Counted from the stretch's first letter, positions 15,037 through 23,110 are shown. The stretch is DNA of 33,439 nucleotides from Bacillota bacterium (GCA_040754675.1 JBFMCJ010000003.1:1-33439), one strand, 5' to 3'. The notes: generated by a model not told the origin, from the letters alone. A program made the numbers and translations.

Positions 15037-16041
15037 GTGGTGGCCGGCGTGGCCGGCCAGGCGCTCGTTCGCCGCTACGATCGCGAATTCGCGCTGGTTC
15101 ACGGCTCGGCAGGCTGGGCTGCAACGGCCGTGCTGGCGGCCGCGCTCATGCTCGCTCCTGCCTACCTGGGCTCCTACTTCCTGTACGTGGGCTCCCTCGT
15201 CGGGATCAACGTCATCACCGCCGTCGGCCTCAACATCCTGGTGGGCTTCACGGGCCAGATGTCGCTGGGACAGGCGGGGTTCGTGGCCATCGGTGCCTAC
15301 GGGACCGCGCTCCTGACGCTTCGGGCCAGCGTGCCGTTTCCCGTGGCGCTCGCGGGGGGTGCCGCGGTGGCCGCGGCGTTCGGCTGGGCGTTGGGGCTGC
15401 CGGCGCTTCGCCTCAAAGGGCCCTATCTCGCCATTGCCACCATGGGGTTCGGGATCGCGGTGCAGCAGGTGCTGACCAACTGGGAGGCGGTGTCAGGCGG
15501 GCGAACCGGCCTGATGGTGCCGCCGCCCCGGGTGGGGCCGTGGGTGCTCGCATCCGACGCCGCCCGGTACGAACTGGTGCTTGCATGCGCCGCGCTCTTG
15601 ACGCTTGCCGCTTACAACATCGGCCGTTCCTACGTGGGCCGGGCGATGATAGCGGTCCGGGATAGCGATCTGGCGGCCCAGATGAGCGGCGTCAACTTGA
15701 CACGCTACAAGACCCTGGCGTTTGGAGTAAGCGCGTTCTACGCCGGGACGGCAGGCGGTCTGTCGGCCGCCGTGCTGGGGTACCTTGAGCCCAACATGTT
15801 CACGTTCCTGGACTCCATCTACTATCTCGGCATGGTGGTGGTCGGGGGCCTGGGCACCGTTCCGGGTCCGGTGGTGGGCGCGGCCATCATGACGGCTCTG
15901 CCGCAGCTCGCAAGCCGGGCACGGGAATACCTGCCTATTGTGTACGGCGCTGTACTGCTCGTCATCATGGCCCTTGAGCCTACAGGCATCTACGGGCGCT
16001 GGCTCAAGGTGAAGCGCTACTTCAAGACCTGGCCGCTGTGA
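15037..16041 (+). CDS. livM: LivM-type ABC importer permease (second copy)
   Basis: A 334-residue protein using GTG at 15037, preceded by GGGAAG. Family motifs: ITAVGLNILVGFTGQMSLGQ with AGFVAIGAYGTALL, LRLKGPYLAIATMGFGIAV and AMIAVRDSDLAAQMSGVNLT. About ten membrane segments are visible and length is normal. The start is uncertain: a strong Shine-Dalgarno (AAGGAG at 14961-14966) and an ATG at 14978 lie upstream, but in a different frame that would give an unrelated peptide. Either this is a short leader frame or a frameshift separates the true N-terminus from the rest. It begins a second, differently ordered LIV cassette. Confidence 0.88.
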   Translation: MVAGVAGQALVRRYDREFALVHGSAGWAATAVLAAALMLAPAYLGSYFLYVGSLVGINVITAVGLNILVGFTGQMSLGQAGFVAIGAYGTALLTLRASVPFPVALAGGAAVAAAFGWALGLPALRLKGPYLAIATMGFGIAVQQVLTNWEAVSGGRTGLMVPPPRVGPWVLASDAARYELVLACAALLTLAAYNIGRSYVGRAMIAVRDSDLAAQMSGVNLTRYKTLAFGVSAFYAGTAGGLSAAVLGYLEPNMFTFLDSIYYLGMVVVGGLGTVPGPVVGAAIMTALPQLASRAREYLPIVYGAVLLVIMALEPTGIYGRWLKVKRYFKTWPL

Positions 16042-16063
16042 GCGGGGGTGGGATGGAGCAGGG

Positions 16064-16090
16064 CGGACCGACCGAACGTCAGTCGGTCCG
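16064..16090 (+). other. Strong stem-loop between livM and livH of the second cassette
   Basis: CGGACCGAC (16064-16072) and GTCGGTCCG (16082-16090) form a perfect 9-bp stem around the loop CGAACGTCA. It lies in the 97-bp gap 22 bp after the livM stop. No T-run follows, so it is more likely an mRNA processing or stability element, or a weak attenuator, than a simple terminator. Confidence 0.5.
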
Positions 16091-16138
16091 ACCTCGCCTT
16101 CGCCAAACGAGGGTGCCGGGGGAGGAGCGAGAACGCAC

Positions 16139-17017
16139 TTGGATCTGGCCCTTCAGTACATCGTCAACGGCATCACGGCCGGCAGCCTCTATGCGCTGGT
16201 GGCCCTCGGGATCGTGCTGCTCTACCGCATCTCCCGGGTGCTCAACTTCGCACACGGCGACATGGCGGCCCTCGGCACGCTGGTCGCCTACACGCTCGTC
16301 GCGGAGGTGGGCCTGCCCTTTGGGGCCGGCGCGGCAGCCGGCGTGGCGGCCGCCGCGGCGCTTGCGGCGCTCTTCTACCTCTCGGTGCTGCGCCATGCCC
16401 GGGAGGCCTCCCCCCTGGGCCAGTCCGTGATGACTCTGGGCCTGGCGCTCCTGCTGAGCGGCGCCGCCGTCGTCATCTGGGGAACCGATATCAAGGCCAT
16501 GCCGTTCCCGCTCTCGGCCGCCCGGGTCTACGGCGTGGGGCCGGTGGTGGCGAGCGAGCTGCACATCGGAAGCACGCTCGCCGCCGGGCTTTTGATGGCG
16601 GCCCTCTACTGGGCCGTTGAACGCAGCCCCTGGGGCCTGGCCATGCGCGCCATCTCGCAGGATCCAGTCGCTGCCCGGCTCCTCGGGGTGCGGTCGCGCC
16701 GGGTCCTGGCCGCCGGGTGGGCGCTCTCGGCGGCGCTCGGAGCGGTGGCAGGGCTTCTGCTTGCGCCCGTCACGCTGCTCGACCCCTTTTTCATGCTCAA
16801 CCCGTTTCTGAAAGGGTTTGCAGCGGCCGTCATGGGCGGGCTCGACAGCCCGCCCGGAGCCGTCGTCGGGGGGGTGGTGCTGGGGGTTCTGGAGAGCCTG
16901 CTTGCGGGGTATGCCTCCGTTGCGTTCAAGTCGACGCTTGCGTTCGCGCTCATCGTTCTGGTTCTCATGGTGCGCCCGGAGGGGCTGCTCAGGCGAGAGT
17001 TCAAGCGGCGGGTCTGA
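16139..17017 (+). CDS. livH: LivH-type ABC importer permease (second copy)
   Basis: A 292-residue membrane protein starting at a TTG, with GGAGGAG 11 bases upstream. The N-terminal family signature is YIVNGITAGSLYALVALGIV followed by RVLNFAHGDMAALGTL, and the loop AMRAISQDPVAARLLGVRSR matches the LivH cytoplasmic segment before GWALSAALGAVAGLLL. About eight membrane segments are visible. It lies 97 bp after the second livM and 36 bp before the second substrate-binding-protein gene. It has clearly diverged from the first LivH rather than being a recent copy. Confidence 0.93.
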   Translation: MDLALQYIVNGITAGSLYALVALGIVLLYRISRVLNFAHGDMAALGTLVAYTLVAEVGLPFGAGAAAGVAAAAALAALFYLSVLRHAREASPLGQSVMTLGLALLLSGAAVVIWGTDIKAMPFPLSAARVYGVGPVVASELHIGSTLAAGLLMAALYWAVERSPWGLAMRAISQDPVAARLLGVRSRRVLAAGWALSAALGAVAGLLLAPVTLLDPFFMLNPFLKGFAAAVMGGLDSPPGAVVGGVVLGVLESLLAGYASVAFKSTLAFALIVLVLMVRPEGLLRREFKRRV

Positions 17018-17053
17018 GGACGGCAAGTTGCCGGTGGAAAGGTGGGAACGGAC

Positions 17054-18313
17054 TTGAGGACGTTCGCAAGCGGGATCAGGAGAGGCAGGGAAAGGATAGG
17101 GATAGCCCACGTGGGGCGCAGTCCGTGGAGCTGGCTGGCGGTGGCCGGGGCGGTGCTCACGCTGGTCGTGCCGATCGGGGTCGTGGACGTGGCGGTGGCG
17201 GCGGAGCGGGGCATCACCGCCACCGAGGTGGTCATCGGCACGTCGACGCCGCTGTCGGGGCCGGCCGCGCCCTGGGGCGCCACGGCCAGGGGGGCCGAGG
17301 CCTACGTCCAACACATCAACGAGCAGGGCGGCATCCACGGGCGGCGCATCCGGTTCGAGATCCGGGACGACGCGTACTTGCCGCCCCGGGCCGTGGCCAA
17401 CGTGCGGGAACTGGTCGACCGGGTCGGCGTCTTCGCCATCGTGGGCCTCATCGGCACGGCCAACGCGATGGCGGTGCGGGATTACATCGTCAACAACCAG
17501 GTGATCTGGATCACGCCCACCGCCGACGCGAACTTGTGGGTGGGCTACCCAAACACCCGGTACCTCTTCGTCACATACCCCAACTACTTCCACGAAGCCC
17601 AGATCCTCGCCCGCTACGCCATGAACGAGCTTGGCGCCAAAAGCATCGCCGTCTTCTACCAGAACGACGACTACGGCAAGACCGGGCTGGCGGGCGTTCA
17701 GCGGGCCCTTGAGCAAGGCGGCGGCAAGGCCCAGGTGGTGGCGGCGGTCCCGTACGAACTCACCGAGACGGACCTGAGCAGCCATGCGCTGCGGCTGCGC
17801 CAGTCGGGCGCCGACGCGCTCATCCTGTACGCCACGCCCAGGCACGGCGCCATGATCGCCGGCGAGATCGCCAAGATCGGCTACCGGCCGCATAGGCTTG
17901 CAACGTTCACGCTGGCCGATCCCGTGATGGCCGTGCTGGCGGGGCCGGCGTGGGAGGGCATGATCGTTCCCTCGTTCATGGATTTCCCGGGAATGAACCC
18001 GAAGGTTGACCGGGTGCTGGACATCATTACGAAGCGCAACCCTGAACTGGCGAAGACGCCGTTCAACGCGCTGGCGGGCGTGTCGTTCCTCGAACCGTTC
18101 CTGGAGGGGCTGCGGCGGGCCGGGCCCGATTTGAGCAGGGAGTCGTTCGTGCGGGCGATGGAGTCCATCCAGCACTGGGACGGGGAGCTTTTGCAGGACG
18201 TCACGTTCGGTCCGGGGCGGCGGCAGGGGACCAACGCCATCTTCCTGGCGCAATACAGGGACGGCAAGCCGGTGCGCATCAGCGACTGGCTGACGTATCC
18301 GGTCGAGTTTTAG
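17054..18313 (+). CDS. Branched-chain-amino-acid-type ABC substrate-binding protein (second copy)
   Basis: About 419 residues from a TTG at 17054, which has AAAGGTGG eight bases upstream; an in-frame GTG at 17042 is the alternative. A long signal peptide has the hydrophobic core WLAVAGAVLTLVVPIGVVDV and ends near VAAE; again no lipobox cysteine is present. The mature protein has EVVIGTSTPLSGPAAPWG, AYVQHINEQGGIHGRRIRF, FAIVGLIGTANAMAVRDYI and AVFYQNDDYGKTG, all standard Peripla_BP_6 landmarks. It is only distantly like the first substrate-binding protein, implying a different ligand. Its stop is 14 bp before the second livG. Confidence 0.92.
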   Translation: MRTFASGIRRGRERIGIAHVGRSPWSWLAVAGAVLTLVVPIGVVDVAVAAERGITATEVVIGTSTPLSGPAAPWGATARGAEAYVQHINEQGGIHGRRIRFEIRDDAYLPPRAVANVRELVDRVGVFAIVGLIGTANAMAVRDYIVNNQVIWITPTADANLWVGYPNTRYLFVTYPNYFHEAQILARYAMNELGAKSIAVFYQNDDYGKTGLAGVQRALEQGGGKAQVVAAVPYELTETDLSSHALRLRQSGADALILYATPRHGAMIAGEIAKIGYRPHRLATFTLADPVMAVLAGPAWEGMIVPSFMDFPGMNPKVDRVLDIITKRNPELAKTPFNALAGVSFLEPFLEGLRRAGPDLSRESFVRAMESIQHWDGELLQDVTFGPGRRQGTNAIFLAQYRDGKPVRISDWLTYPVEF

Positions 18314-18327
18314 GAGGGCGGGGGCCG

Positions 18328-19185
18328 GTGGCGGCCGGGGGTGCGGGCCTGGAGGTCGAGCGCGTCAGCCTGAGTTTCGGCGGCGTGCAGGCGCTGTCCG
18401 ACGTCAGCCTCAGGATCGAGCCGGGCGAGCTTGTCTCCATCATCGGCCCGAACGGAGCGGGGAAGACGTCGCTTTTCAACTGCGTGACGGGCCTTTACCG
18501 GCCGGATAGGGGCCGGGTGCGCCTCGACGGGCGCGACCTGGCGGGCCTCTCCCCCGACCGCATCGCCGCGCTGGGCGTGGCGCGGACGTTTCAGAACATC
18601 GAGCTTTTCCGCAACATGACGGCGCTCGACAACCTGCTGCTGGGCCGCCACCGCTACTATCGGAGCGGGCTTTTGCGGGCGGCGGCTTCGTCGCCCGGGT
18701 GGCGGCGAGAGGAGGTGGCCCAGCGCCGGCGGGTCGAAGAGATCATGGAACTGCTCGACATCCAGGTGGCGCGCCACGTGCGGGTCGGCGACCTGCCTTA
18801 TGGCCTCCAGAAGCTCGTGGATCTGGGCCGGGCGCTTTCGAGCGAGCCCCGCATCGTGCTGCTCGACGAGCCGTCGGCGGGCATGACGGCAGAGGAGAAG
18901 GCGGAGCTCTTGTTCAAGCTGAGGGACGTGCGGGCGGAAATGGGTGTCACGGTCGTGCTCGTCGAGCACGACCTGGGGATGGTCATGCAGGTTTCCCAGA
19001 GGGTCATCGTGCTCGACCAGGGCCGGGTCATCGCTGAAGGGTCCCCCCGGGAGGTGCAGGCGAACCCCGCCGTGGCGGCTGCCTACCTCGGAGAGACGGC
19101 GCTGGGGCTTGCCGCGGGCTCCACCGAGCCGGCCGAAGCCCGGCCGGCCTCCCAGGCGGGGCAAGGAGCGGTGCCAGGTGCTTGA
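18328..19185 (+). CDS. livG: LivG-type ABC importer ATPase (second copy)
   Basis: A 285-residue protein from a GTG with TAGGAGGG nine bases upstream. Walker A is GPNGAGKTS, Walker B is IVLLDEPSAGMTAEEK and the H-loop lies in VLVEHDLGMVM. The signature is altered: LPYGLQKLVDLGRAL, with Pro-Tyr-Gly-Leu-Gln replacing the usual Ser-Tyr-Gly-Gln-Gln. A LivG-type insertion (LGRHRYYRSGLL) follows the Q-loop region, and a C-terminal extension of about 25 residues rich in Ala, Glu and Pro overlaps the start of livF. It pairs with the next ATPase. Confidence 0.93.
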   Translation: MAAGGAGLEVERVSLSFGGVQALSDVSLRIEPGELVSIIGPNGAGKTSLFNCVTGLYRPDRGRVRLDGRDLAGLSPDRIAALGVARTFQNIELFRNMTALDNLLLGRHRYYRSGLLRAAASSPGWRREEVAQRRRVEEIMELLDIQVARHVRVGDLPYGLQKLVDLGRALSSEPRIVLLDEPSAGMTAEEKAELLFKLRDVRAEMGVTVVLVEHDLGMVMQVSQRVIVLDQGRVIAEGSPREVQANPAVAAAYLGETALGLAAGSTEPAEARPASQAGQGAVPGA

Positions 19186-19984
19186 GCTGCGCAACGTGGA
19201 GACCGCTTACGGTGGGCGGGTGACCGTGCTGCGCGGCATCTCGCTCAAGGTCCCGGACGGCGTGATGGTGACCGTCCTCGGCAGCAACGGCGCCGGCAAG
19301 ACCACGCTTTTGCGTACCATCAGCGGGCTCATCGACGAACAGCCTCAGAAGGGCGAGGTGCTGTGGGACGGCAAGCCCGTGACCCGTTGGGAACCGGAGG
19401 ATGTTGCCGCCCTGGGCATCGCCCACGTGCCCGAGGGGCGAGGGCTCTTTTGCGAACTCAGCGTTGAGGAGAACCTGGCGCTTGGCGAGCGGGCCGGCCG
19501 GGCCGCAACCGGCCGGGTGCGTGCGGGTAGCGGTCACGGGGCGGAGGAGGGCCGGGCGTGGCGGGCGTGGGTACTGGGGCTCTTCCCCGTTCTCGGCGAG
19601 CGCCGCCGCCAGCTTGCGGGCACCCTGTCCGGCGGCGAACAGCAGATGCTGGCCATTGCCCGGGCCCTCCTTGCCCGGCCGCGTCTTCTGATGCTCGACG
19701 AACCCTCCATCGGCCTTGCGCCGCTGGTGGTGCGGGAGATCTTCCGGGCGCTGGTGGAGGTGCGGCGCCGTGGGACGAGTGTTCTGCTGGTCGAGCAAAA
19801 CGCCCGGATGGCGCTCGGCGTGGCGGACTACGGCTATGTTCTCGAAACCGGGCGCATCGTGCTCGAAGGCACAGCCCGGGAACTGCGACAAAACCCCCAC
19901 GTTCAGGAGCTTTACCTGGGCATAACGGCTGAGGTCTCGCTCAAGGGCTGGCGCCGCTACCGCAGGCGCCGCCGGTGGAACTGA
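19178..19984 (+). CDS. livF: LivF-type ABC importer ATPase (second copy)
   Basis: About 268 residues from the GTG at 19178, which has AAGGAG nine bases upstream; longer in-frame starts lie inside livG and are rejected. Walker A is GSNGAGKTT, the signature is LSGGEQQMLAIARA, Walker B is LLMLDEPSIGLAP and LLVEQNAR gives the H-loop position. Compared with the first LivF it carries an extra Gly/Arg-rich stretch of about 20 residues (GRVRAGSGHGAEEGRAW) before the WVLGLFPVLGERR segment, and a basic C-terminal tail (WRRYRRRRRWN). It overlaps the second livG by 8 bp and ends the 10.8-kb plus-strand cluster. Confidence 0.93.
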   Translation: MLELRNVETAYGGRVTVLRGISLKVPDGVMVTVLGSNGAGKTTLLRTISGLIDEQPQKGEVLWDGKPVTRWEPEDVAALGIAHVPEGRGLFCELSVEENLALGERAGRAATGRVRAGSGHGAEEGRAWRAWVLGLFPVLGERRRQLAGTLSGGEQQMLAIARALLARPRLLMLDEPSIGLAPLVVREIFRALVEVRRRGTSVLLVEQNARMALGVADYGYVLETGRIVLEGTARELRQNPHVQELYLGITAEVSLKGWRRYRRRRRWN

Positions 19985-20035
19985 CGGGCGCCGCCACGAC
20001 CCGGCAGCCGGAGAAGGGGCCCCGGGTTAAGGCAT

Positions 20036-21991
20036 TCAGCGGTACAGCGCCTCCACCTGGTCGCGGTACTTCTCCATGATGGACTTGCGCTTCACCTTGA
20101 GCGTCGGGGTGACCTCGCCGTCCTCGTGGTAGAGCCGCTTGGGCAGGATGGCGAAGCGCTTGACCTGTTCCGGGGCCGAAAGCGTCCGGTTGACCTTCTG
20201 GACCTCCTGATCGATGAGCCGGTGGATTTCGGGCCGCGCGGCAAGGTCCCCGTACGTGGTGAACGGAATGCGGCTGTCCCGGGCAAAGCGGGTGACGTTC
20301 TCCTCGTCGATGACGATGAGGGCGACGAGGTAGCGCCGCCCGTCGCCGATCACCACGGCGTCGTGGATATAGGGGCTCGCTTTCAGCTTGTTTTCGATGA
20401 ACTGGGGTGCCACGTTCTTGCCGCCGGCCGTGATGAACAGGTCCTTCTTGCGGTCCACGATGCGCAAAAACCCGTCGGCGTCGAACTCGCCGATATCGCC
20501 CGAGCACAGCCACCCGTCCCGGAGCGTGGCGGCCGTCGCTTCCGGATCCTTGTAGTAGCCGGCGAAGACATTGGGCCCCCGCACCAGGATCTCGCCGTCA
20601 TCGGCCAGGCGCACCTCGACGCCCGGAAGCGGCTTACCCACGGTACCCAGGCGGATGTCGTCGCCCTGGTGGATGGTGGTGGGGCCAGAGCCCTCGGTCT
20701 GCCCGTAGACCTCCCGGATGGGCACGCCGATGCTGTGGAAGTACCAGAGCACGTCCGGGGCGATGGGGGCGGCGCCGGAGATGGCCAGGCGGACACGGTC
20801 GAGCCCCAGGCGGCGCTTGAGCGGCTTGAGGACGGCTGCGTGGGCGGCCGTGTAGGCGAGGCGAAGCACCGCCTGCCGCCGCCTGCGGGTCGGGTGCGTG
20901 CCCGCCCCACGCCCTGCGGCCTGCCGGACGTCAGATTGCTGCCTGCCGTCCGAGGACACGGGTAGGCCGGCGGCGCCGTGCGGGGTCAGGCGCGACCGGG
21001 CGTAGGCCAAGCCGACGCGCGTCGCCAGCCGGTAGGCGCCCCGCTTGAAGAAATCGGCCTCTCGCATGTGAAGCTCGACCTGGGAGTGGATCTTCTCCCA
21101 GATGCGGGGCACGGCGAACAGGACGGTTGGCGACACCTCGCGCAGGTTCGTGAGCACGGTGTCGGTGTTCTCCGCGAAGTTGACGGTGAAGCCCCAGCGC
21201 ACCGCGAGGTAGACGGACACCATGCGTTCCGCAATGTGGGAGAGCGGCAGGAAGCTGAGCACCTCGTCCCGTTCATCTACCGGGTTCGCTTTGGCCAGCG
21301 CCTCGGCCGTCCAGATGAGGTTTCGGTGGGTGAGCATGGCCCCTTTGGGCGGGCCGGTGGTGCCGGAGGTGTAGATGACGAGGGCCAGGTCGTCGGGCCC
21401 GAGTTGGGCTATCCGGGCGTCGAGCCATTCCGGGGCCGTTTCTGAGCTCGGGCGGCCGAGTTGCAGGAACTCGTCGAAGGAGATGACCTGAGGGTCGGAA
21501 AAGCCACGCAGGCCCTTCATGTCCATCACGACGATGCGCTGAAGGTGCGGCAGGCCGCCGCGCACCTCCAGGGCCTTGTCGAGCTGTTCTTCGCCTTCCA
21601 CCACGTAGACGGCGGCTTCGCTGTGACCGAGGATGTAGGCCACCTGTTCGGGGCTGGAGGTGGGATAGATGCCGACGCTAACACCCCCGCAGGCAAGGGT
21701 GCCGAGGTCCGCAAACAGCCACTCCGGGCGGTTCTCTCCCACGATGGCGACACGGTCCCCCCGTTTGACGCCCACAGCCCCCAGCGAGTAGGCGGTGAGG
21801 CGCACGAAGCGGGCGAACTCCCCCCAGGTGAACTCCTGCCAGATGCCGAACCGCTTCCGCCGCAGGGCGACACGGTCCTTCAGGAGGCCGGCCTGGCGGA
21901 AGAAAAGCGCCGGAACGGAGGGGTACGTCAGCGGGTCGTGGGGCATCTTCGGAACGACGGTGACCGGCGCAGCCCCAAGAGAGCGAACCAT
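20036..21991 (-). CDS. Long-chain acyl-CoA synthetase (AMP-forming, FadD-like)
   Basis: A 651-residue ANL-superfamily enzyme that adenylates a carboxylic acid and transfers it to CoA. The ATG at 21991 has GGAGGT six bases upstream; a longer frame to 22039 crosses the -10 and -35 boxes and is rejected. Motifs: P-loop YTSGTTGPPKG at 207-217, SFLPLSHIAERM near 246-257, SGAAPIAPDV near 405, VYGQTEGSGPTT near 428-439, DGWLCSGDIGEFD near 492-504 and DRKKDLFITAGGKN near 513-526, with the catalytic-lysine region in GEVTPTLKVKRK near the C-terminus. Oddly, residues about 336-379 are a basic, Gln/Gly/Arg-rich stretch not usual for the family. It is convergent with the LIV cluster, separated by 51 bp, which hints that an imported acid is activated here. 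Confidence 0.93.
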   Translation of the reverse strand: MVRSLGAAPVTVVPKMPHDPLTYPSVPALFFRQAGLLKDRVALRRKRFGIWQEFTWGEFARFVRLTAYSLGAVGVKRGDRVAIVGENRPEWLFADLGTLACGGVSVGIYPTSSPEQVAYILGHSEAAVYVVEGEEQLDKALEVRGGLPHLQRIVVMDMKGLRGFSDPQVISFDEFLQLGRPSSETAPEWLDARIAQLGPDDLALVIYTSGTTGPPKGAMLTHRNLIWTAEALAKANPVDERDEVLSFLPLSHIAERMVSVYLAVRWGFTVNFAENTDTVLTNLREVSPTVLFAVPRIWEKIHSQVELHMREADFFKRGAYRLATRVGLAYARSRLTPHGAAGLPVSSDGRQQSDVRQAAGRGAGTHPTRRRRQAVLRLAYTAAHAAVLKPLKRRLGLDRVRLAISGAAPIAPDVLWYFHSIGVPIREVYGQTEGSGPTTIHQGDDIRLGTVGKPLPGVEVRLADDGEILVRGPNVFAGYYKDPEATAATLRDGWLCSGDIGEFDADGFLRIVDRKKDLFITAGGKNVAPQFIENKLKASPYIHDAVVIGDGRRYLVALIVIDEENVTRFARDSRIPFTTYGDLAARPEIHRLIDQEVQKVNRTLSAPEQVKRFAILPKRLYHEDGEVTPTLKVKRKSIMEKYRDQVEALYR

Positions 21992-22010
21992 AGTGGTACC
22001 TCCGGTCTTT

Positions 22011-22039
22011 ATGATACGGGTACGCGCTCCTAGTAGCAA
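22011..22039 (-). promoter_or_regulatory. Sigma-A-like promoter for the acyl-CoA synthetase gene
   Basis: On the minus strand TTGCTA (plus 22034-22039) is followed after 17 bp by TATCAT (plus 22011-22016, five of six consensus). It points to the ATG at 21991 with a leader of about 14 bases that contains the GGAGGT site. Confidence 0.6.
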
Positions 22040-22074
22040 CTAACGGCGCGTTCGAGGGAAGGGATGGGAACCGG

Positions 22075-23058
22075 GTGCACTCGAAGGAGTTCGACCTTAC
22101 CAGCCTCAGGAATCTGGAGATTCACGCAGCCGTGGCTGAGGTCGTCACGTGGGGTGGCTGCAGGGCGCTTCGGCTCGAAAACGGCCTCGCTCTGCTGCAG
22201 GGGATCGTGGTGGAAGACGCGGCGCTGGAAGTGGATATCGGCACGGATCGGCCAGCCTATCCCGGTATCGCCTTTCGGGTTGCGGACGCCGACAACTTCG
22301 AACTGGTTTACGTCCAGCCTCACACGTCAGGACAGTGGGATGCGGTGCAGTACGACCCCGTGTTTCGTGGGGTCAACACATGGCAGATCTTCAACGGCCC
22401 ACGGTACCAGGGCCAAGCCAATGTCCCCTCCGGCACGTGGCTTACGCTCCGCCTGGACGTCGTCGGTAGCCGGGTGGCCGTATCGATCGGAGACCAGCGT
22501 CCCCTAACCGTCCAGGGGCTCGCGCATGGTCGGCCCTCCGGCTCCATCGGCGTCTGGACCTATCGCCCCGCCTACTTCTCTGAGCTGAGGCTCAGCGAGC
22601 CCGATCCGGCACGCTTTGGCCCGGCTTCCCCGCCCCCTGCTCCGGACGAAGGTACAGTGACCCGTTGGTGGCTCGACGGGTACGGCTCGGTCAGCGTCGA
22701 GGAGAACGGGACCTTGAACCTCACCAGGTACCTGCCAGGAGGCGCCGGCAACCATGCCATGCTGCGTAAAGAGTTCTCCGTGAACGGTTCGGGGACGCTC
22801 GTTCTCCGTTTCGGGTTCAGTGATGAACTGGACTTGCTGGTCGACGAGACCAGGGTGTTCACGGGCACCCACCGTTTCACGGGATTCCAGGGCCGACACT
22901 CCCGGGGCTACGTCGAACCGGGGGCAAACGTGGTGCGCGTGCCCGTGACTCCCGGGCGGCACGTCCTGTCGGCACGCCTGGGCGCCGCGGAGCCCTTCGG
23001 ATGGGGGATGGTGCTCTCCTTGAGGGGCGAGGATGGCGCCCGGGTCACGATGGCGTGA
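22075..23058 (+). CDS. Uncharacterised protein with concanavalin/DUF1080-like beta-sandwich domain
   Basis: A 327-residue protein starting at a GTG preceded by GAGGGAAGGGATGG. There is no signal peptide or membrane segment. Residues about 1-180 follow the pattern of jelly-roll glycan-binding or 3-keto-disaccharide-hydrolase-like (DUF1080/LamG) domains: ALEVDIGTDRPAYPGIAFRV, NFELVYVQPHTSG, SGTWLTLRLDVVGSRVAVSI and GSIGVWTYRPAYFSELRL at the end. After a Pro-rich linker a second beta-rich part follows (about 200-327, KEFSVNGSGTLVLRFGF, VTPGRHVLSARLGAAEPFG). No catalytic residues can be named. It is divergent from the acyl-CoA synthetase and convergent with the cyclase gene. Sugar binding is a reasonable guess only. 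Confidence 0.75.
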   Translation: MHSKEFDLTSLRNLEIHAAVAEVVTWGGCRALRLENGLALLQGIVVEDAALEVDIGTDRPAYPGIAFRVADADNFELVYVQPHTSGQWDAVQYDPVFRGVNTWQIFNGPRYQGQANVPSGTWLTLRLDVVGSRVAVSIGDQRPLTVQGLAHGRPSGSIGVWTYRPAYFSELRLSEPDPARFGPASPPPAPDEGTVTRWWLDGYGSVSVEENGTLNLTRYLPGGAGNHAMLRKEFSVNGSGTLVLRFGFSDELDLLVDETRVFTGTHRFTGFQGRHSRGYVEPGANVVRVPVTPGRHVLSARLGAAEPFGWGMVLSLRGEDGARVTMA

Positions 23059-23065
23059 CCCGGGC
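23038..23065. terminator. Perfect 12-bp stem-loop between convergent genes
   Basis: GCCCGGGTCACG (23038-23049) pairs perfectly with CGTGACCCGGGC (23054-23065) around a 4-base loop ATGG; the stop codon of the upstream gene lies inside the stem. It sits at the junction of two convergent genes, the usual place for a bidirectional terminator. There is no T-run on either side, so termination might need a factor. Confidence 0.55.
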
Positions 23066-23110
23066 TGCCGGCGCGACAGCCATCTACCATCTAAGCGTAT
23101 TCGCGGGTCT

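Noticed and set aside
16079-18253. A 724-codon open frame on the minus strand opposite livH and the second substrate-binding protein
   Set aside because: Composition is Arg/His/Pro/Gly-rich with no motifs, and the plus strand holds well-conserved LIV genes. Long antisense frames are a by-product of high GC.
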